In this document: piece after piece, positions 42,578 to 50,918 of the stretch
How the letters are laid out: every line of letters starts with the position of its first letter
Numbering within the stretch: the first letter of the stretch is position 1
NCBI RefSeq assembly: GCF_011927785.1
Contig: NZ_JAATJK010000001.1
Coordinates: 6,512,501-6,576,500 of the forward strand
Length of the DNA stretch: 64,000 nucleotides
Reading direction: 5' to 3'
Source of the DNA: Micromonospora profundi
GTDB lineage: Bacteria > Actinomycetota > Actinomycetes > Mycobacteriales > Micromonosporaceae
Notes under the pieces: generated by a model
The model's database searches: none
What the model saw: only the letters and a program-made list of their open reading frames with translations
Told to the model about the DNA's origin: nothing
Position numbers and translations under genes: made by a program

Positions 42578-42850
42578 TCAACCTCCGCAGGCGGCGAGGT
42601 GGGTGCCGAAGCCGCCGCGTTCGGGCACGGCTGCTGTCGTGGGCTCCGGTGCCGCCCGACCGGCAGAGGCCTGGGGAATCCGCATCGCCAGCGCGACAGT
42701 GTCGCCGCCGCCGACCGGCCCGAGGGCGCAGTCGTCGTCATCGTCGTCGTCGGAGGTCATGTTGCAGCCGGAGAGAGCGAGCGCCAGGGCGGTGAGCGCG
42801 CCGAGCTGCACGGAGGCCGACCGGAGCCGGCGACGGGGGCGTTGTTCCAC
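42578..42850 (-). CDS. Small Asp-rich lipoprotein (YgiB-like partner)
   Basis: 90 aa from GTG 42850; TACAAC lies 6 nt upstream on this strand. Arg-rich n-region, hydrophobic stretch (12-27) and lipobox LSGC (Cys29), then a run of seven Asp (34-40) followed by Cys41, and a short Ala/Pro-rich tail with one more Cys at 88. The stop is 1 bp before the ATP-grasp gene start. An exposed acidic lipoprotein peptide could be the substrate or metal-binding partner of the ligase; this is inference. Confidence 0.7.
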   Translation of the reverse strand: MEQRPRRRLRSASVQLGALTALALALSGCNMTSDDDDDDDCALGPVGGGDTVALAMRIPQASAGRAAPEPTTAAVPERGGFGTHLAACGG

Positions 42851-43003
42851 GGCACCGTTGTAGCTGATCGATGCCAACAGCACCGCCCCGGCCCCGGCTG
42901 TCAAAGGGGCCCGTTGTAGCACATAAACCCCCAAGTGACATCCGGTCGAGGTGCCCCGGCCGCTGCCCGGCGGAGGTACCGGCACGGGCGATACGCTCGG
43001 CTC

Positions 43004-43924
43004 ATGCTCCGTTCCGTCATCCTCGCCGCCTCCCGGTCATCCCAGGTCGAGCGGCTTGTCGCGACTGCCCCGTACACCCGGGACGTCGTCCGCCGGTTCG
43101 TCGCCGGCGCCGCCACCGACGATGCGCTGCGCGTGACCCGCGGGCTCATCGACGACGGCCTGGCTGTCACCCTCGACCACCTCGGCGAGGACACCGTCAC
43201 CCCCGAGCAGGCAGTCGCCACCCGGGACGAATACCTCAGGCTGCTGAAGATGCTCGCCGAGGCCGGGCTCACCCCGGCGGCCGAGGTGAGCGTGAAGCTC
43301 TCCGCCCTCGGCCAGATGTTCGACGAGCAGCTGGCGTACGACAGCGTCCGGGCGATCTGCGCGGCGGCCGACGCGGCGGGCACCACTGTCACGCTGGACA
43401 TGGAGGACCACACCACCACCGACTCGACGTTGGAGGTGCTGGGCAAGCTGCGCAAGGACTTCCCGTCGACGGGCGCGGTGCTCCAGGCGTACCTGCGTCG
43501 CACCGAGTCGGACTGCCGGGAGTTGTCCTCGGCGGGGTCGCGGGTACGGCTGTGCAAGGGCGCCTACAAGGAGCCGGAGTCGGTGGCGTACCAGTCGGCC
43601 CGCGAGGTCGACAAGTCCTACGTCCGCTGCATGAACATCCTGATGTCCGGCGACGGCTACCCGATGCTCGCCACCCACGACCCCCGGATGATCGCGATCG
43701 GCGAGGACCGGGCCCGCTGGTTCGACAGGGGAGCGGATCGCTTCGAGTTCCAGATGCTCTTCGGGATCCGTCCGGAGGAGCAGGCCCGGCTGGCCGGCGA
43801 GGGCTACACAGTGCGCACGTACGTCCCGTACGGCGACGACTGGTACGGCTACCTGATGCGCCGGCTCGCGGAGCGCCCGGCGAACCTTGTCTTCTTCGGC
43901 CGCGCCCTGATGTCCAAGAAGTAG
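43004..43924 (+). CDS. putA: Proline dehydrogenase
   Basis: 306 aa, short monofunctional PRODH like Mycobacterium PruB and Thermus PRODH. TIM-barrel FAD enzyme with VSVKLSALG, LDMEDHTTTD, LQAYLRRT, VRLCKGAYKE, LATHDPRMI and a C-terminal YGDDWYGYLMRRLAERP. Oxidises proline to pyrroline-5-carboxylate. TACGCT at 42992-42997 lies 6 nt before the ATG (leaderless). No P5C dehydrogenase gene is adjacent. The symbol putA is used for the activity; pruB is equally apt. Confidence 0.94.
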   Translation: MLRSVILAASRSSQVERLVATAPYTRDVVRRFVAGAATDDALRVTRGLIDDGLAVTLDHLGEDTVTPEQAVATRDEYLRLLKMLAEAGLTPAAEVSVKLSALGQMFDEQLAYDSVRAICAAADAAGTTVTLDMEDHTTTDSTLEVLGKLRKDFPSTGAVLQAYLRRTESDCRELSSAGSRVRLCKGAYKEPESVAYQSAREVDKSYVRCMNILMSGDGYPMLATHDPRMIAIGEDRARWFDRGADRFEFQMLFGIRPEEQARLAGEGYTVRTYVPYGDDWYGYLMRRLAERPANLVFFGRALMSKK

Positions 43925-44007
43925 CCCGCTGTGGCGGGTGGGTCCACAGGGTGGGTCGAGGTGGTAGCGGCTCGTTTGCTCCGGCGAATGGTCGTACCCT
44001 TCGGCGG

Positions 44008-45297
44008 GTGACTGACGAGGTGGAGCAGCCATCGCCGCGGCGGCTCTGGCCGCTGTGGACGGTGCTCGTGGTGGTCGTCCTGCTGCTCGGCTGTGGCCTG
44101 CCCGCGCTGCTTGTCGCCGGTGTGGTGCGGGAGTCCGGTGACCGGGCCACCGTCAGCCGTGCCGGCACCCCGGCCAGCGACGATCCGGCGACAGCCGTCG
44201 CCCGCGGACTGTCCGACCGGATGACCGCGCAGCTCCAGCGGCAGGCCACGGCACTGCTCGGCGGTGACCGGGCCGCCTACCTGGCCGTCGCCGACCCGGG
44301 CGCGCACGCCGACCTGCGCCGCCGCTTCGCCGCGCTGCGCGCGCTCAAGGTCACCGTGTGGCGGGCCGAGTCGAGCGGCCTGCCCGTGCCTGTCGTCGGC
44401 CGACCCGGCGAGTGGCGGCTGCTGGTGCGCTTCCAGTACTGCTTCGTGGTGCCCGACTGCCGGCCGAGCCCGGTGTTGATCGGTACCCGCTGGCGGGAGA
44501 ACGGCGACCAGCCCCGGCTGGTCGCCGTGGAGGAGTCCAAGTCGGCGGAGACCGGCACCCGACCGTGGGAGATCAGCGACCTGGCCGTTGCGGTCGGCGC
44601 GCGGACCATAGTGGCCACCACACCGGCGCTGCGCGGCAAGCTGCCCGGCCTGCTGGCCCAGGCCGAGGCGGCGGCCAAGATCGCCGACGGGTACGTCGTG
44701 GCCGGCTCCCCGCCGGACCGCTACCGGATCTTCTACGCCGGTCGCACCGAGTGGCAGCGCTGGTACGGCGGCGGCCGGCCACAATGGACCGGCGGTTACG
44801 CGGTGACAGTCGGCGGTGGCCACCACGAGGTGGTGCTCAACGCCGAAGGGCTGCCCAGCAGTGGCACGGACGACCTGCTCCGGCACGAGTTGACCCACGC
44901 CGCCTCGCTGCCGGAGCGCGGCTATCCGGGCAAGACGACCTGGTGGCTGGTCGAAGGGCTTGCCGAGTTCGCCGGTGCGGGAGGGCAGGCGGTCGACAGG
45001 TACGAGGGGCTCGCCGAGGTGCGCGCGCTGGTCAGGGGCAGATGGGACGGCAGGCTGGAGGGGATCACGCCCGCCGACAACGCCGAAGCCGAGCGGGTCG
45101 GCGGCAGCTACGGCGTCGGCTACCTCGCCGTCCGGCACCTCGTCGACAGGTTCGGAACGACCCAGCTCCTCGCCTTCTTCAAGGCCGTGGTGCACGAGCG
45201 CAAGCCCTTCGACGTCGCCGCCGAGGAGTCGTTCGGTGAGCAGTGGTCGACGCTGCACGACGAGTGCGTCGCGTACGTCCGCGCGGTCGCCGCCTGA
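44008..45297 (+). CDS. Membrane-anchored HEXXH metallopeptidase-like protein
   Basis: 429 aa from GTG 44008, 7 nt after TACCCT (43995-44000). One membrane segment (about 15-40), an extracytoplasmic domain (60-230) with a Cys pair (CFVVPDC), and a gluzincin-like domain with HELTH (293-297) and EGLAEF (316-321) supplying the third metal ligand. This is the peptidase MA-like layout. 40 bp before an export operon. Substrate unknown. Confidence 0.85.
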   Translation: MTDEVEQPSPRRLWPLWTVLVVVVLLLGCGLPALLVAGVVRESGDRATVSRAGTPASDDPATAVARGLSDRMTAQLQRQATALLGGDRAAYLAVADPGAHADLRRRFAALRALKVTVWRAESSGLPVPVVGRPGEWRLLVRFQYCFVVPDCRPSPVLIGTRWRENGDQPRLVAVEESKSAETGTRPWEISDLAVAVGARTIVATTPALRGKLPGLLAQAEAAAKIADGYVVAGSPPDRYRIFYAGRTEWQRWYGGGRPQWTGGYAVTVGGGHHEVVLNAEGLPSSGTDDLLRHELTHAASLPERGYPGKTTWWLVEGLAEFAGAGGQAVDRYEGLAEVRALVRGRWDGRLEGITPADNAEAERVGGSYGVGYLAVRHLVDRFGTTQLLAFFKAVVHERKPFDVAAEESFGEQWSTLHDECVAYVRAVAA

Positions 45298-45337
45298 CGT
45301 CCGATGCGGCAGTGACGGTGCGCCGTACCATCGATGG

Positions 45338-46720
45338 GTGCGCCGCCCCCAGCCGCCGCGGCCCGCAAGCGTCACGCGGCCCCGCCTGCTCATCGCCCTG
45401 ACCGCCATCGCCGTCCTCACCGCCACCACCGCCGCGTCCTGCGGCGACGAAGACCCCGACCTCGCGCTGGCGTCGGCCGCCCGCAACCCGGTCGCCGAGG
45501 TGATCGACGCCCCGGCGACGGTGACTGCCCGTGCAGCCGCGACCCTCACCGCACCCGCCGACGGCACAGTGGCCAGCCTGCGCGTTCAACCTGGTCAGCG
45601 GGTCAAGCGCGGCCAGGTCCTCGCCGTCGTCGACTCGCCGTCGGCGCAGCAGCGCCTGCGCCAGGCGAAGGAGGCGCTGACCGCCGCGAAGCGCGCCGGC
45701 CGAGGTGTTCCCACAGGCGACCTGACCGGCAGCCGCCGCGACACCGACAAGGCCGCCGGCGAGGCGTTCGACGCCGCCCGCAAGGCCGCCGAGAAGATCG
45801 CCGACCCGCAGGTGCGGGACGCGCTGCTGGCCCAGGTGACCTCCGCCCAGCGGCAGTACGACGCCGCCGCGCGCAGCGCCGACCAGGCCGTCCGCGCCGT
45901 GCAGCGGGGGATCAACGGGCTGAGCTCGGCCGTCGGCGCGCTCTCCGCTGCGCAACGGCTCCAGGCCCAGCAGGCGTACGACCTGGCGAAGGCAACCGTC
46001 GACGCGCTGACCCTGCGCGCCCCGCTCGCCGGTGTGGTGCAGCCGGGCGGCACCCGGGCCGGCGGTGGCGCGAACGCCGGTCTGGCCGGGCTGCTGGAGC
46101 AGGCCGGTGGGGCCGGCATCGACCCGTCCGTGCTGGCCCCCGCTCAGGGCGGGCCGCCCGCCGGGGTCGACGACGCGGTCGCTGTCGGCGGCCAGGTAAC
46201 CGCCGGCACGCCGGTGCTGACAGTTGTCGACATCGGGCAGTTGGGGCTGCTCGCCGAGGTGGACGAGACGGACGTACTGCTGGTCAAGCCCGGTGTGACA
46301 GCCACCGTCGAGCTGGACGCCGTCACCGGTGCCAGCTACGACGCGACGGTCCGCTCGGTCGACGTGCTGCCCACCAACTCCGCGCAGGGCGGTGTCACCT
46401 ACCGGGTACGCCTCGCACTGGGCGCCGGGAAGCTCGCCGAGAACGAGCCGGCCCCGACGCCCCGCCCCGGCATGAACGCGATAGTGCGGCTGCGCGTACG
46501 CGAGGCGGCCGACGCGGTGACCGTCCCCGCCTCGGCGGTGTTCTCCGCCGACGGGCGGGACGCGGTATGGGTGGTCCGCGACGGCAAGGCGGATCGGGCG
46601 CCGGTGACAGTTGGCGTGCAGGGGCCCGACCTGGTGCAGATCCTCGACGGCGTCCAGCCCGGCGACCGGATCGTTGTGCGCGGCACCGACCAGGTGCGCG
46701 ACGGCCAGGAAGTCCGGTGA
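45338..46720 (+). CDS. MacA/HlyD-type lipoprotein adaptor
   Basis: 460 aa from GTG 45338, 6 nt after TACCAT (45326-45331). Signal peptide with lipobox TAASC (Cys35). Lipoyl-like half-motifs (PADGTVASLRVQPGQRVKRG, then LRAPLAGVV), a 90-residue helical hairpin, and a C-terminal beta-barrel and membrane-proximal domain (VTVPASAVF). Periplasmic-adaptor family, here in a monoderm, where it would sit outside the membrane on the permease. GTGA overlap with the ATPase. Confidence 0.92.
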   Translation: MRRPQPPRPASVTRPRLLIALTAIAVLTATTAASCGDEDPDLALASAARNPVAEVIDAPATVTARAAATLTAPADGTVASLRVQPGQRVKRGQVLAVVDSPSAQQRLRQAKEALTAAKRAGRGVPTGDLTGSRRDTDKAAGEAFDAARKAAEKIADPQVRDALLAQVTSAQRQYDAAARSADQAVRAVQRGINGLSSAVGALSAAQRLQAQQAYDLAKATVDALTLRAPLAGVVQPGGTRAGGGANAGLAGLLEQAGGAGIDPSVLAPAQGGPPAGVDDAVAVGGQVTAGTPVLTVVDIGQLGLLAEVDETDVLLVKPGVTATVELDAVTGASYDATVRSVDVLPTNSAQGGVTYRVRLALGAGKLAENEPAPTPRPGMNAIVRLRVREAADAVTVPASAVFSADGRDAVWVVRDGKADRAPVTVGVQGPDLVQILDGVQPGDRIVVRGTDQVRDGQEVR

Positions 46721-47715
46721 CCGAGCCGGCAGCGGGGCCGGCGGGGGAGCGCGTCGCTGCCATCGAGGCGGTGGACGTGTCGCGGACGTACCAACTGGAC
46801 GGCGTGTCGGTCGAAGCGCTGCGCGGGGTGTCGCTGACAGTGCAGCCGGGTGACTACGTTGCGCTCGTCGGCCCGTCCGGCTCGGGCAAATCCACACTCA
46901 TGCACCTGCTGGGCGGGCTCGACCGGCCCACCGGCGGCCGACTGGTGATCGGCGGGCGGGACGTCAACGCGCTCTCCCCACCGGAGATGGCCACCCTTCG
47001 AAACGAGACGATCGGCTTCGTCTTCCAGGCGTTCCACCTGCTGCCGCGTACCTCAGCCGTGGAGAACGTGGCGCTGCCGCTGGTCTACAGAGGCGTGTCG
47101 GCCCGGCAGCGTCGGGAGCGGGCGGCGGCGATGCTCGGCCGGGTGGGCCTCGGGCACCGGCTGGACCACAGGCCCAACCAGATGTCCGGTGGCGAGCAGC
47201 AACGGGTGGCTATCGCCCGCGCGCTCGTCACCGAACCGACGGTGCTGCTGGCCGACGAGCCGACGGGCAACCTGGACAGCGTCACCGGAGCGGCGGTGCT
47301 TGAGCTGTTGGAGCGGTTGAACGCCGAGTCCGGGGTGGCGCTGGTGATGGTCACCCACGACCAGGAGGTCGCGGCGCGGGCCGCCCGTCGGATCACCATG
47401 CGCGACGGCGTGGTGGTCGCCGACAGCATCGCCGCCGAGCCCACCGGCCTTCATGATCGACCGCTGTCGGACGGCCACGGTCGACCTGAGACACTGATGC
47501 CCGCTCCCAGCGCGGAGCCCCGGTCCGTGTCCGGAAACGGCCCGGGGCACCCGCCCGGTGGCTCCGGTGGCGCCGCCGGAGCCACCGGGCGCCTTCCGCT
47601 CGCGCCCCCGGACACCGCCGCGACGGGCACACCGACCAGCGCCGACGCGGCGCTCGCGCCCACCGACGCCGAGGCTGGCCACGCTCCGGACGCAGGCTCC
47701 GGGAGCGGGTCGTGA
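46717..47715 (+). CDS. MacB-type ABC ATPase with long disordered tail
   Basis: 332 aa. Residues 1-240 are a typical MacB/LolD ATPase: Walker A GPSGSGKST, signature MSGGEQQRVAIARAL, Walker B VLLADEPTGNLD, H-loop VMVTHD. Residues 245-332 form a Pro/Gly/Ala/Ser-rich tail not present in ordinary LolD-like proteins. GTGA overlaps link it to the adaptor and the permease. Confidence 0.92.
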   Translation: MTEPAAGPAGERVAAIEAVDVSRTYQLDGVSVEALRGVSLTVQPGDYVALVGPSGSGKSTLMHLLGGLDRPTGGRLVIGGRDVNALSPPEMATLRNETIGFVFQAFHLLPRTSAVENVALPLVYRGVSARQRRERAAAMLGRVGLGHRLDHRPNQMSGGEQQRVAIARALVTEPTVLLADEPTGNLDSVTGAAVLELLERLNAESGVALVMVTHDQEVAARAARRITMRDGVVVADSIAAEPTGLHDRPLSDGHGRPETLMPAPSAEPRSVSGNGPGHPPGGSGGAAGATGRLPLAPPDTAATGTPTSADAALAPTDAEAGHAPDAGSGSGS

Positions 47716-48896
47716 GGGTCGCCGAGGCGTGGCGGGTGGCGTTGGACGCGCTACGCGCCAACCGGCTGCGCAGCGCGCTCACAATGCTCGGCGTGATCAT
47801 CGGCGTGGCCTCGGTGGTGCTGCTGGTGGCCATCGGCACCGGCACCAAGCAGAAGGTGGAACAGCAGGTCGAAGGGCTCGGCTCCAACCTGCTGCTGGTC
47901 GTCCCCGGCCGGATCGAGGTGGGCAACGCCCCTGTCGTGTCGCCGTTGACCCTCAAGGACGTGGACGCCGTGACCCGGGTGGTCGGCGACCCCGAGCGGG
48001 TGGCGGTCACCGTCGCCTCGGGTGCTACCGCACGGGCCGGCGCCTACTCCGACTTCACGACGGTGCAGGGCGTACTGGAGACGACCCCTGCGGTGTTCGC
48101 GCGGTCGCTGGCCCGGGGCCGCTACCTCACCGGCACTGACGTCGACACGAGCCGACGGGTAGCGGTGCTCGGTGACTCGGTGGCCCGCGCGCTCTTTCCC
48201 GACCGGGACCCCCTCGGCCAGCAGGTGACACTCGCCGGGGTGCGGTTCCGGGTGATCGGCGTGTTCACGCCGCTCGGGCAGAGTCTCGGCGTCGACCGCG
48301 ACGACGAGGTGCACGTGCCGGTGACAGCCGCGCAGCGCCTCTGGGGCACCCAGCGGGTGGACGGCATCGCGGTGAAGGCGCCGGACCGGGAAAGGATCGA
48401 CGAGCTGGGCGAGCGCATCGTCGCCGAACTCAACCGCCGCCACCCGGACACCGAGTTCAGCGCCGTCACGCAGCAGCAGATCCTCGGCGTACTCGGCGAC
48501 ATCCTCGGCATCCTCACCGGCGTGCTCGCCGCCATCGCCGGCATCTCCCTGCTCGTCGGCGGGGTCGGCGTCTCCAACATCATGCTTGTCAGCGTCCGCG
48601 AGCGGACCAGGGAGATCGGGCTGCGCAAGGCCGTCGGCGCCCGCCCCCGCGACATCGGCGTGCAGTTTCTGCTGGAGGCGGTGCTGCTCACCACGATCGG
48701 CGGGCTGACCGGGATGGCGCTGGGCGTGGGCACCGCCCTGCTTGTCGACGCGTTGTCCCCAATTCCGGCGGCGATCACCTGGTGGTCGCTGGCACTTGCG
48801 TTCGGGGTGTCGGCGGCCGTGGGGATCGTCTTCGGTGTCGTCCCCGCGCAGCGTGCCGGCAGGCTCGACCCGGTGGTGGCGCTGCGCGCCGAGTGA
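47712..48896 (+). CDS. MacB-type ABC permease
   Basis: 394 aa. N-terminal membrane anchor (about 18-42), MacB extracytoplasmic domain (45-260; RRVAVLGDSVARALFPDRDP in part), and three C-terminal membrane segments with the FtsX motif VRERTREIGLRKAVGARPRDI (in part). Completes an adaptor-ATPase-permease export machine; substrate unknown. Confidence 0.94.
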   Translation: MRVAEAWRVALDALRANRLRSALTMLGVIIGVASVVLLVAIGTGTKQKVEQQVEGLGSNLLLVVPGRIEVGNAPVVSPLTLKDVDAVTRVVGDPERVAVTVASGATARAGAYSDFTTVQGVLETTPAVFARSLARGRYLTGTDVDTSRRVAVLGDSVARALFPDRDPLGQQVTLAGVRFRVIGVFTPLGQSLGVDRDDEVHVPVTAAQRLWGTQRVDGIAVKAPDRERIDELGERIVAELNRRHPDTEFSAVTQQQILGVLGDILGILTGVLAAIAGISLLVGGVGVSNIMLVSVRERTREIGLRKAVGARPRDIGVQFLLEAVLLTTIGGLTGMALGVGTALLVDALSPIPAAITWWSLALAFGVSAAVGIVFGVVPAQRAGRLDPVVALRAE

Positions 48897-49102
48897 GTGA
48901 GCGCAATCGGACAGCGGACGCAGGCGGGGAGAATCCGGGAGCGCGGATCGGGTGAACCAGCGATCCAAACATGATCAGTTGTAAGAAGGGATCGCGCCGG
49001 TCACAGCCGCCCCGCTACCGTACTGGTAACACGCGCGTCGCCGCCCGGCCCGGAGCATCCGTCGGGATGGCACGCGCCGGGCATGGGATGGGTCGGTGAG
49101 CC

Positions 49103-49312
49103 ATGGCCGGGTCACAGTCCGACGGACGGCTGTCGGAGGTCAAGTTCCTGACCGTCGCAGAGGTCGCGACGGTCATGCGGGTGTCGAAGATGACTGTCTA
49201 TCGCCTGGTGCACAGCGGTGAGCTCACCGCCGTGCGGGTCGGCCGGTCCTTCCGGGTGCCCGAGCACGCCGTGCACGAATATCTCCGGGGCGCCTTTCAG
49301 GAAACCGCCTGA
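49103..49312 (+). CDS. Excisionase-type HTH protein (Rv0500A / SCO3328-like)
   Basis: 69 aa. A single MerR-like/excisionase winged helix: LTVAEVATVMRVSKMTVYRL and VRVGRSFRVPEHAV. It closely resembles Rv0500A in its central motif SKMTVYRLVH. In mycobacteria and Streptomyces the gene precedes the bS22 gene. Not BldC, whose HTH differs. Probably a small nucleoid- or promoter-binding regulator. Confidence 0.88.
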   Translation: MAGSQSDGRLSEVKFLTVAEVATVMRVSKMTVYRLVHSGELTAVRVGRSFRVPEHAVHEYLRGAFQETA

Positions 49313-49618
49313 GCCACCGCCGGGCCGATCGCGCACACAGTGACGGGCGCGCGTACGAGCCTGTCGGTGCCGACGGGAAGCGGCATCGGTGAGCGCCTGA
49401 GGTGGACGGGCGGGGCTGGTGGTCGCGTACCGAAAGCGGCGACGGCGGGGGCGCGTTGGTCCTGCTGACGCTCTCCCGCTACCCTGGAGCCCGACCGAGG
49501 CCCCACCGGTGCGCCCCGCCGCCCAGACTGGTCCGGTCCTTTGTCCGCATGCGGTCGCCGTCGCCACAAGCGTGGTGTCATTCGGTCCGCCCCGCACGTT
49601 GTATCGAAAGGCTGTCGT
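49313..49618 (+). promoter_or_regulatory. Leader and promoter region of the bS22 gene
   Basis: No gene in these 306 bases. TTGGTC (49456-49461), 18-bp spacer and TACCCT (49480-49485) form a good housekeeping promoter, giving a leader of about 125 nt before the ATG at 49619. GAAAGG at about 49606-49611 is the ribosome site. Confidence 0.6.
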
Positions 49619-49720
49619 ATGGGCTCGGTGGTCAAGAAGCGCCGTAAGCGCATGGCTAAGAAGAAGCACCGCAAGCTGCTGCGCAAGACCCGCGTCCAGC
49701 GTCGCCGTCTCGGCAAGTGA
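49619..49720 (+). CDS. 33-residue ribosomal protein bS22 (AURKAIP1/COX24 domain)
   Basis: [20 protein letters not shown] then [13 protein letters not shown], 33 aa. 20 of the residues are Lys or Arg. This is the AURKAIP1/COX24-domain peptide that was identified in mycobacterial 30S subunits as bS22, encoded at Rv0500B between the excisionase-type HTH and the epimerase. ATG 49619 with a proper ribosome site. Easily missed because of its size. Confidence 0.93.
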   Translation: MGSVVKKRRKRMAKKKHRKLLRKTRVQRRRLGK

Positions 49721-49724
49721 TCGC

Positions 49725-49745
49725 CGCCGGGCTCATGGCCCGGCG
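49725..49745 (+). terminator. Probable bS22 terminator
   Basis: CGCCGGGC (49725-49732) pairs with GCCCGGCG (49738-49745) across a 5-nt loop, 5 bp after the bS22 stop; TTCGG follows. Confidence 0.55.
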
Positions 49746-49841
49746 TTCGGCGACTCTTGCCAACTGTCGACTTCCGGAGGCTCAGGTGATCAGGCCGTGG
49801 TCGTCCCGGCTCGGTCCCTCCTGCCGGTGTAGGTGCGTCAG

Positions 49842-50918
49842 ATGACCCCCGGTAGCACCCCAGGTGCTCCGGGGGTCGTCGTCGTGACCGGCGTCGGTCG
49901 ATACCTGGGCGCTCACGTTGCGGCGCGACTGGCGGCCGACCCGCGTATCGAGCGGGTCATCGGCGTGGACGTGCCGGAGCCCGGTGCCGAGTTCACCGAC
50001 CTGCTCGACCGTGTCGAGCGGGTTCGCGTCGACCCCGGCTCACTCGGTGGGCTCCTCGCCGACCTGGACGTCGACGCAGTCGTGCACCTCGCGCTGGTCA
50101 GCTCCCCCGACCCGCAGCACGGTGGCCGGTCGGCAATGAAGGACCAGAACGTCATCGGCACCATGCAACTGCTCGCCGCCTGCCAGCGAGCGCCCCGGCT
50201 GCGCAAGCTCGTGGTCCGGTCCTCGACCGCCGCGTACGGGGTGTCGTTCCGGGACCCGGCGGTCTTCACCGAGGAGACCGAACCGCGCGAGGTGCCGCGC
50301 GGCGGTTTCGGCCGCGACATCCTCGACCTTGAGGGGTACGTCCGTGGTTTCCGGCGTCGCCGACCCGACGTCACGGCGACGGTGCTGCGGTTCGCCCCGT
50401 TCATCGGCTCCAACGCCGACACGACGTTGACCCGCTACTTCGCGCAGCCGTTCGTGCCCACCGTCTTCGGCCGCGATCCGCGGTTGCAGTTCCTGCACTT
50501 CGACGACGCGTTGGAGGTGCTGCACCGGTCGATCGTCGAGGACCACCCGGGCACCTACAACGTCGCCGGTCCGGGCGTCCTGTCGCTGTCCCAGGCGATC
50601 CGGCGGGCCGGCCGGGTAGCGGTGCCGGTGCTGGAGCCGGGCCTCTCCGGCGCGGCCGCGTTGGCCCGCAACATGGGCTTCGGCCGCTACGGCCTGGACC
50701 AGGTCGACCTCTTCGTGCACGGCAGGGTCGTCGACACCACCCGGCTTGAGCAGGAGTACGGCTTCACGCCCCGCTCCACCGCCGCCGCGTTCGACGACTT
50801 CATCCGCGCCCACCACGGCGGGGTCGTGCTCAGCCGGAGTCAGTTGGCCGCCGCCGAGCAGCTCGTCCTGGACGGCATCCGGCAGGTCCGCTCAGCGGTG
50901 CGGGAGCGGTCGTCGTGA
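49842..50918 (+). CDS. NAD-dependent epimerase/dehydratase (Rv0501 galE2-like)
   Basis: 358 aa from ATG 49842 (GTG 49833 possible). Extended SDR: the cofactor motif VTGVGRYLGAHVA (about 15-27) keeps the GxxGxxG-like spacing in variant form; VHLALVSSPD, RSSTAAYG (catalytic Ser/Tyr zone). Catalytic YxxxK is not clear: LEGYVRGFRRR occupies its place, so the residue may be altered. Followed by the coupled acyltransferase, as in Rv0501-Rv0502. Sugar nucleotide substrate unknown. Confidence 0.85.
   Translation: MTPGSTPGAPGVVVVTGVGRYLGAHVAARLAADPRIERVIGVDVPEPGAEFTDLLDRVERVRVDPGSLGGLLADLDVDAVVHLALVSSPDPQHGGRSAMKDQNVIGTMQLLAACQRAPRLRKLVVRSSTAAYGVSFRDPAVFTEETEPREVPRGGFGRDILDLEGYVRGFRRRRPDVTATVLRFAPFIGSNADTTLTRYFAQPFVPTVFGRDPRLQFLHFDDALEVLHRSIVEDHPGTYNVAGPGVLSLSQAIRRAGRVAVPVLEPGLSGAAALARNMGFGRYGLDQVDLFVHGRVVDTTRLEQEYGFTPRSTAAAFDDFIRAHHGGVVLSRSQLAAAEQLVLDGIRQVRSAVRERSS
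49844..49877 (+). other. Strong hairpin at the start of the epimerase coding sequence
   Basis: GACCCCCGG.AGCACC (49844-49859, one bulged T) pairs with GGTGCTCCGGGGGTC (49863-49877), 15 bp around a 3-nt loop. It covers codons 1-12 and could block initiation or terminate upstream transcription. Confidence 0.75.

Noticed and set aside
42871-44007. Long open frame fused to the front of the HEXXH protein
   Set aside because: It runs out of frame through proline dehydrogenase. The GTG at 44008 with a -10 seven bases upstream gives the membrane anchor at the N-terminus.
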